A stretch of DNA of 64,000 bases, taken from Microbacterium sp. 1.5R. GTDB taxonomy: Bacteria > Actinomycetota > Actinomycetes > Actinomycetales > Microbacteriaceae. The stretch lies in contig NZ_CP018151.1 in the NCBI RefSeq assembly GCF_001889265.1, positions 1,488,001 to 1,552,000 of the forward strand, given 5' to 3'. Shown here piece by piece: positions 60,197 to 64,000 of the stretch; position 1 is the first letter of the stretch; each line of letters begins with the position of its first letter. The notes under the pieces are model-generated. The model had not been told where the DNA came from. It did no database searches and saw nothing but the letters and a program-made list of their open reading frames with translations. The translations under genes were made by a program, and so were the position numbers.

Positions 60197-61744
60197 ATGA
60201 CTATCCCGCGCAGTGAACCGACGATCATCGCGTCGTCGTCAGCCGCAATCGACCGTGACGGGCGCCAGCGTTCGTACGAGGTCCGCACCTTCGGCTGCCA
60301 GATGAACGTCCACGATTCCGAACGTCTCTCGGGCTCGCTCGAAAGTGCGGGATACGTCCGAGCCACGGACGGCGCCGAGGCCGATGTCGTCATCATCAAC
60401 ACGTGCGCAGTTCGCGACAATGCCGCGGGCAAGCTCTACGGGACCCTCGGCCAGCTCGCTTCGGTGAAGCGCCGCAAGGACGGCATGCAGATCGCCGTCG
60501 GGGGCTGTCTCGCCCAGATGGACAAGCAAGCCGTTCTCGACAAGGCCCCATGGGTCGATGTGGTCTTCGGCACGCACAACATGGGGTCGCTTCCCGGCCT
60601 CCTCGAGAGAGCGCGACACAACGGTGACGCCGAGCTGGAGATCCTCGAGTCGCTCGAGGTGTTTCCCTCGACGCTCCCGACCAAGCGCGACTCTGCGCAC
60701 AGCGGGTGGGTGTCCATCTCGGTCGGATGCAACAACACGTGCACCTTCTGCATCGTTCCGAGCCTTCGCGGCAAGGAGAAGGACCGCCGTCCGGGTGACA
60801 TCCTGAACGAGATCCGCCTCCTCGTGGAGGACGGTGCCATCGAGGTCACCCTGCTCGGACAGAACGTCAACTCCTACGGCGTGGAGTTCGGCGATCGCCA
60901 GGCATTCGGCAAGCTCCTGCGCGCGGCGGGCGAGATCGAAGGACTCGAGCGCATTCGCTTCACGAGTCCTCACCCGGCTGCGTTCACCGACGACGTGATC
61001 GACGCGATGGCTGAGACTCCCACTGTGATGCCGCAGCTTCACATGCCGCTGCAGTCCGGCAGCGATCGCATCCTCAAGTCCATGCGTCGTTCCTATCGCA
61101 GTGAGAGGTTCCTCGGAATCCTCGACCGCGTCCGTGATCGCATTCCGCATGCCGCGATCACCACCGACATCATCGTCGGGTTCCCCGGTGAGACCGAGGC
61201 GGACTTCGAGGACACGATGCGGGTGGTCGAACAGGCCCGCTTCTCGAGCGCCTTCACCTTCCAGTACTCGATCCGCGAGGGCACACCGGCGGCGACCATG
61301 GAAGACCAGGTTCCGAAGGCCGTCGTGCAGGAACGCTACAACCGGCTCATCGCGCTGCAGGAGCGCATCTCGCTCGAAGAGAACCAGAAGCAGATCGGCC
61401 GCGAGGTCGAGGTCCTCGTCTCGACAGGCGAGGGCAAGAAGGACGCCGAGACGCATAGGCTGACCGGCCGGGGAGAGGACAACCGCCTCGTGCACTTCGA
61501 GGTGACCCCGGGGTCGGCTGTTCCCCGGCCCGGTGACGTCGTCTCGGTGACCATCACCCATGCGGCTCCGTTCCACCTGCTCGCCGATGACCCGACGGGC
61601 TCCCCGCTCAAGATCCGTCGCACGCGCGGCGGGGACGCGTGGGATCGCGCCCAGGCGGAATCGTGCGCCGTGCCGGCGCCTGCGGCGCCCGACGGCACGC
61701 GGGCGGTGTCTCTCGGCCTGCCGACGCTGCGCGTCGGCAGGTGA
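60197..61744 (+). CDS. miaB: tRNA-2-methylthio-N6-dimethylallyladenosine synthase
   Basis: A 515-residue radical-SAM methylthiotransferase that adds SCH3 to i6A37 in tRNA. N-terminal UPF0004 domain with [20 protein letters not shown] and GGCLAQ (three Cys of the auxiliary cluster), the radical SAM motif CNNTCTFC, and a C-terminal TRAM domain ([10 protein letters not shown]). The last ~55 residues form an extended polar tail. Stop overlaps miaA (GTGA). Confidence 0.96.
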   Translation: MTIPRSEPTIIASSSAAIDRDGRQRSYEVRTFGCQMNVHDSERLSGSLESAGYVRATDGAEADVVIINTCAVRDNAAGKLYGTLGQLASVKRRKDGMQIAVGGCLAQMDKQAVLDKAPWVDVVFGTHNMGSLPGLLERARHNGDAELEILESLEVFPSTLPTKRDSAHSGWVSISVGCNNTCTFCIVPSLRGKEKDRRPGDILNEIRLLVEDGAIEVTLLGQNVNSYGVEFGDRQAFGKLLRAAGEIEGLERIRFTSPHPAAFTDDVIDAMAETPTVMPQLHMPLQSGSDRILKSMRRSYRSERFLGILDRVRDRIPHAAITTDIIVGFPGETEADFEDTMRVVEQARFSSAFTFQYSIREGTPAATMEDQVPKAVVQERYNRLIALQERISLEENQKQIGREVEVLVSTGEGKKDAETHRLTGRGEDNRLVHFEVTPGSAVPRPGDVVSVTITHAAPFHLLADDPTGSPLKIRRTRGGDAWDRAQAESCAVPAPAAPDGTRAVSLGLPTLRVGR

Positions 61745-62715
61745 CCGCTGCTCGCGACGAAGCCGGTATCCAAGGGATGACGGGTACGGCGCCGGGCGGC
61801 ACGCACGATGCGCCGCGGCTCTGGGCAGTCGTCGGCGCGACGGGGACGGGCAAGAGCGATCTCGCGCTCGATCTCGCCGAGGCGCTGCGCCGGCGGGGCA
61901 ACGCAGCCGAGATCGTGAACGCCGATGCGATGCAGCTCTACCGCGGAATGGACATCGGCACGGCGAAGCTCGCCGCCGCAGACCGACGCGGCATTCCGCA
62001 CCACCTCTTCGACGTGCGCGAGGTCGACGAGGAAGCGGCGGTCGCCTGGTATCAGCCTCTTGCGCGCTCGGTGATCATCGATATCCAGCGCCGTGGTGCT
62101 GACGCCATCCTCGTCGGCGGCTCCGGGCTCTACGTCTCCAGCGTCGTCTTCGACTTCGCCTTCCCGCCGCGCGACCCGGTCATCCGCGCTCGGCTCGAAC
62201 GCGAGCTCGAGGACGAGGGTGCGGGGGCGATGCTCGACCGGCTGAGAGCGCTCGATCCGGCCACGGCGGCGCGCGTCGACCCCCACAACGGGAGACGGGT
62301 GATCCGCGCCCTCGAGGTGCTCGAACAGGGCAGCGCCACGCACGGTGCCGCTCTGCCGGAACAGCCGTCGCTCTGGCAGGCGGACACCCGACTGATCGGT
62401 CTCCATGTCGAGCGCAGCGTCCTCGTCGAACGGCTCGACGCACGGGTCGAACAGATGTGGCGTGCAGGCCTCGTCGACGAGGTGGCGGGGCTCCGGCGGC
62501 AAGGGCTCGAGGATGGCGTCACTGCGCAGCGTGCCATCGGCTACTCCCAGGCTCTGGGGCAGATCGACGGGCGGCTCAGTCAAGACGAGGCGATCGCCGA
62601 GACGCAGGCCCTCACGCGTCGGTATGCCCGACGTCAGGTGTCCTGGTTCAAGCGGTATCCGGGTCTCACCTGGCACGAACCCCCGGTCGACGCGACGGCA
62701 CTCGTCGAGTCCTGA
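61741..62715 (+). CDS. miaA: tRNA dimethylallyltransferase
   Basis: A 324-residue P-loop enzyme that prenylates A37 of tRNAs, making the substrate of MiaB. P-loop [25 protein letters not shown] (DSxQ-type Asp/Gln region), LVGGSGLY and [11 protein letters not shown] 61741 overlaps the miaB stop; ATG 61777 is an alternative that would skip a 12-residue leader without conservation. The miaB-miaA order is standard, and dapF commonly follows, here after two small genes. Confidence 0.95.
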   Translation: MTAARDEAGIQGMTGTAPGGTHDAPRLWAVVGATGTGKSDLALDLAEALRRRGNAAEIVNADAMQLYRGMDIGTAKLAAADRRGIPHHLFDVREVDEEAAVAWYQPLARSVIIDIQRRGADAILVGGSGLYVSSVVFDFAFPPRDPVIRARLERELEDEGAGAMLDRLRALDPATAARVDPHNGRRVIRALEVLEQGSATHGAALPEQPSLWQADTRLIGLHVERSVLVERLDARVEQMWRAGLVDEVAGLRRQGLEDGVTAQRAIGYSQALGQIDGRLSQDEAIAETQALTRRYARRQVSWFKRYPGLTWHEPPVDATALVES

Positions 62716-62773
62716 GTCGACATCTCCCTCACCGCCATCGCGCGATGTCGGTGACCGATGAGAAGGTGGATGC

Positions 62774-63301
62774 ATGGCCACCCACTTCTACACGGCGAGC
62801 AGCCTCGACGGTTTCATCGCGACTGACCAGCACTCCCTCGATTGGCTCCTCAAGCAGGACATCGACGCCGAAGGACCGATGTCCTATGGGGCGTTCGAGA
62901 AGACGATCGGGGCGCTGGCCATGGGGGCATCGACCTACAACTGGGTCATGCAGCACGAAGAAGGGCGCTGGGGCTACGAGCAGCCGACCTGGGTGTTCAC
63001 GCACAGGGAGCTCGAGATTCCCGTCGGCGCCGACGTCCGCAAGGCGCAGGGCGATGTGACCGCCGTTCACTCCGAGATGGTCACTGCCGCCGGCGGCAAG
63101 GATCTGTGGGTCGTCGGCGGCGGAGACCTGGCCGGGCAGTTCGCGGATGCGGGTCTTCTCGATGAGGTGTGGGTGCAGTACGCGCCGGTCACTCTCGGAT
63201 CCGGGGCGCCCCTGTTGCCGCGGATGCTGGACCTCGAGCTTCTCGAGGTGGCTCGCAACCGCAACTTCATGTGCGGGCGTTACCGCGTGCGCCGTGGCTG
63301 A
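62774..63301 (+). CDS. DHFR-like (RibD C-terminal) reductase
   Basis: A 175-residue protein of the RibD_C/dihydrofolate-reductase-like superfamily. Seen: MATHFYTASSLDGFIA, ALAMGASTYNWVM, DLWVVGGGDLAGQF (the GGG dinucleotide loop) and VTLGSGAPLLP. Such proteins are of uncertain substrate; not a replacement for FolA. GATGAGAAGGTGG precedes the ATG. Ends 8 nt inside the next gene. Confidence 0.88.
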   Translation: MATHFYTASSLDGFIATDQHSLDWLLKQDIDAEGPMSYGAFEKTIGALAMGASTYNWVMQHEEGRWGYEQPTWVFTHRELEIPVGADVRKAQGDVTAVHSEMVTAAGGKDLWVVGGGDLAGQFADAGLLDEVWVQYAPVTLGSGAPLLPRMLDLELLEVARNRNFMCGRYRVRRG

Positions 63302-63770
63302 GGCGTCAGCTCCTCGGCGCGCAGTCGAGAGCTGGCCGGTCCGGGCGTTCGACCGGGCGGACACCGAGGCGGTTGTCGCGCTCTGGGACGAGGTCGGGCT
63401 CACGCGCCCGTGGAACGACCCGCGGCTCGACATCGAGCGCAAGCTCACGGTGCAGCCGGAGCTGTTTCTGGTCGTCGAGAGCACCGAGCCCGAATCGAGC
63501 TCAGCATCGATCCTCGGGACGGTCATGGCCGGCTACGACGGACACCGCGGCTGGCTCTACTACCTGGCGACCGCCAAGTCGCACCGCCAACGAGGGATCG
63601 CGCGAGCACTCGTGCGCGAGGCCGAACGGCTTCTCGTCGCCATGGGCTGCCCGAAGGTGCAGCTCATGGTCAGGGAGGGGAACGAAGGCGTCCTCGGTTT
63701 CTACGACGACCTGGGCTACGAACGATTCTCCGTGTCGAACACGGGCAGACGCCTGATCGTCGACGCCTAG
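63294..63770 (+). CDS. GNAT-family N-acetyltransferase (YpeA-like)
   Basis: A 158-residue acetyltransferase. The acetyl-CoA loop is SHRQRGIARALVREAERLL (R/Q-x-x-G-I-A), followed by VQLMVREGNEGVLGFYDDLGYE, as in YpeA/YhbS-type proteins. GTG 63294 overlaps the preceding stop by 8 nt and gives a family-like length; no better start is seen. Substrate unknown. Probably co-transcribed with the DHFR-like gene. Confidence 0.87.
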   Translation: MAEASAPRRAVESWPVRAFDRADTEAVVALWDEVGLTRPWNDPRLDIERKLTVQPELFLVVESTEPESSSASILGTVMAGYDGHRGWLYYLATAKSHRQRGIARALVREAERLLVAMGCPKVQLMVREGNEGVLGFYDDLGYERFSVSNTGRRLIVDA

Positions 63771-63780
63771 CCGAGATCTC

Positions 63781-63786
63781 TAGACT
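63781..63786 (+). promoter_or_regulatory. -10 box of dapF (leaderless)
   Basis: TAGACT followed by 6 nt and ATG 63793. Confidence 0.55.
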
Positions 63787-63792
63787 GGACGA

Positions 63793-64000
63793 ATGGTCGC
63801 ATTCACCAAAGGGCACGGTACGGGCAACGATTTCGTGATCATCGCCGACCCCGACGGCTCACTGGAACTCAGCTCGGAACAGGTCGCAGTGCTCTGTGAC
63901 CGGCACCGCGGCATCGGAGCCGACGGCATCCTTCGTGTCGTGCGCTCTGCAGCGATCGTGGACGGGCGGGCGTCACTCGCTGAGGAGCCGGCAGCTGAAT
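63793..64000 (+). CDS. dapF: Diaminopimelate epimerase, N-terminal fragment
   Basis: The first 69 codons of DapF, cut by the window edge. DapF converts LL- to meso-diaminopimelate for lysine and peptidoglycan. Diagnostic N-terminal motifs [13 protein letters not shown] and [14 protein letters not shown] are present; the catalytic Cys residues lie beyond the edge. Third dap gene of the window. Confidence 0.93.
   Translation, partial: MVAFTKGHGTGNDFVIIADPDGSLELSSEQVAVLCDRHRGIGADGILRVVRSAAIVDGRASLAEEPAAE

Noticed and set aside
1..64000. CRISPR arrays, transposases, integrases, prophage genes
   Set aside because: No regularly spaced repeats, no DDE/serine/tyrosine recombinase motifs and no phage structural genes were seen.

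Overview
This window is a stretch of chromosome from a high-GC Gram-positive actinobacterium, almost certainly family Microbacteriaceae and most likely Microbacterium or a close relative. The evidence is a strongly GC-rich base composition with coding on both strands, the actinobacterial small proteins DUF3046 and DUF5302, a ClgR-type regulator beside recA, an Actino-pnp-like RNA leader before pnp, and a very high share of leaderless promoters (a TANNNT box 6-7 nt before the start codon). I see no tRNA, rRNA, CRISPR array, insertion sequence or prophage. About 62 protein genes are supported; two carry a frameshift, one is cut by the left edge (rbfA) and one by the right edge (dapF).

Layout. 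1-6154: end of rbfA, a LuxR-type regulator, mutY facing truB, two small membrane proteins and ribF. 6155-22663: accessory and metabolic genes: an SNF2 helicase, ATP-type phosphofructokinase, oligopeptidase B, a Pit phosphate transporter behind a good PHO-box candidate, TetR, a cyclic-nucleotide-type phosphodiesterase, aspartate ammonia-lyase, a fumarylacetoacetase-family enzyme, a PrsW-type membrane protease, a frameshifted alpha/beta hydrolase, an FKBP isomerase, YceI and an MFS exporter. 22849-39927: rpsO, then a 2OG-Fe(II) oxygenase, the efeUOB iron uptake operon, a serine hydrolase with an acyltransferase, a flavin monooxygenase/FMN reductase pair, an FAD-linked oxidase, a CitAB/DcuSR-type two-component system (kinase frameshifted in a C-rich tract) divergent from a DctA-type C4-dicarboxylate transporter, DUF5302, DedA and a glycosyltransferase-SGNH hydrolase fusion.

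40220-64000: a dense core block: pnp, an aldo/keto-reductase-fold protein lacking its catalytic tetrad, dapB, a redox group (OsmC, DUF4395, thioredoxin-like), thyA-folA-SDR, a NUDIX hydrolase, dapA, RNase J, a GNAT, ftsK-pgsA-pncC, clgR, DUF3046, recA (SOS box) and recX, miaB-miaA, a DHFR-like protein, a GNAT and dapF.

Functionally the window combines RNA maturation and decay (RbfA, TruB, MiaA/B, PNPase, RNase J), lysine/diaminopimelate synthesis (DapA, DapB, DapF), folate/thymidylate synthesis, DNA repair (MutY, RecA, RecX), chromosome partition (FtsK), iron and phosphate supply, and dicarboxylate/aspartate use (DctA, AspA). Regulation is readable in places: PHO box (pit), iron box (efeU), SOS box (recA), palindromic operators (yceI, flavin monooxygenase, ptrB), near-perfect hairpins between convergent genes, and a structured pnp leader. 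I did not find a clearly new multi-gene system. The most unusual items are the frameshifted sensor kinase beside dctA, the tetrad-less aldo/keto reductase, the glycosyltransferase-SGNH fusion and the PHO box before pit.
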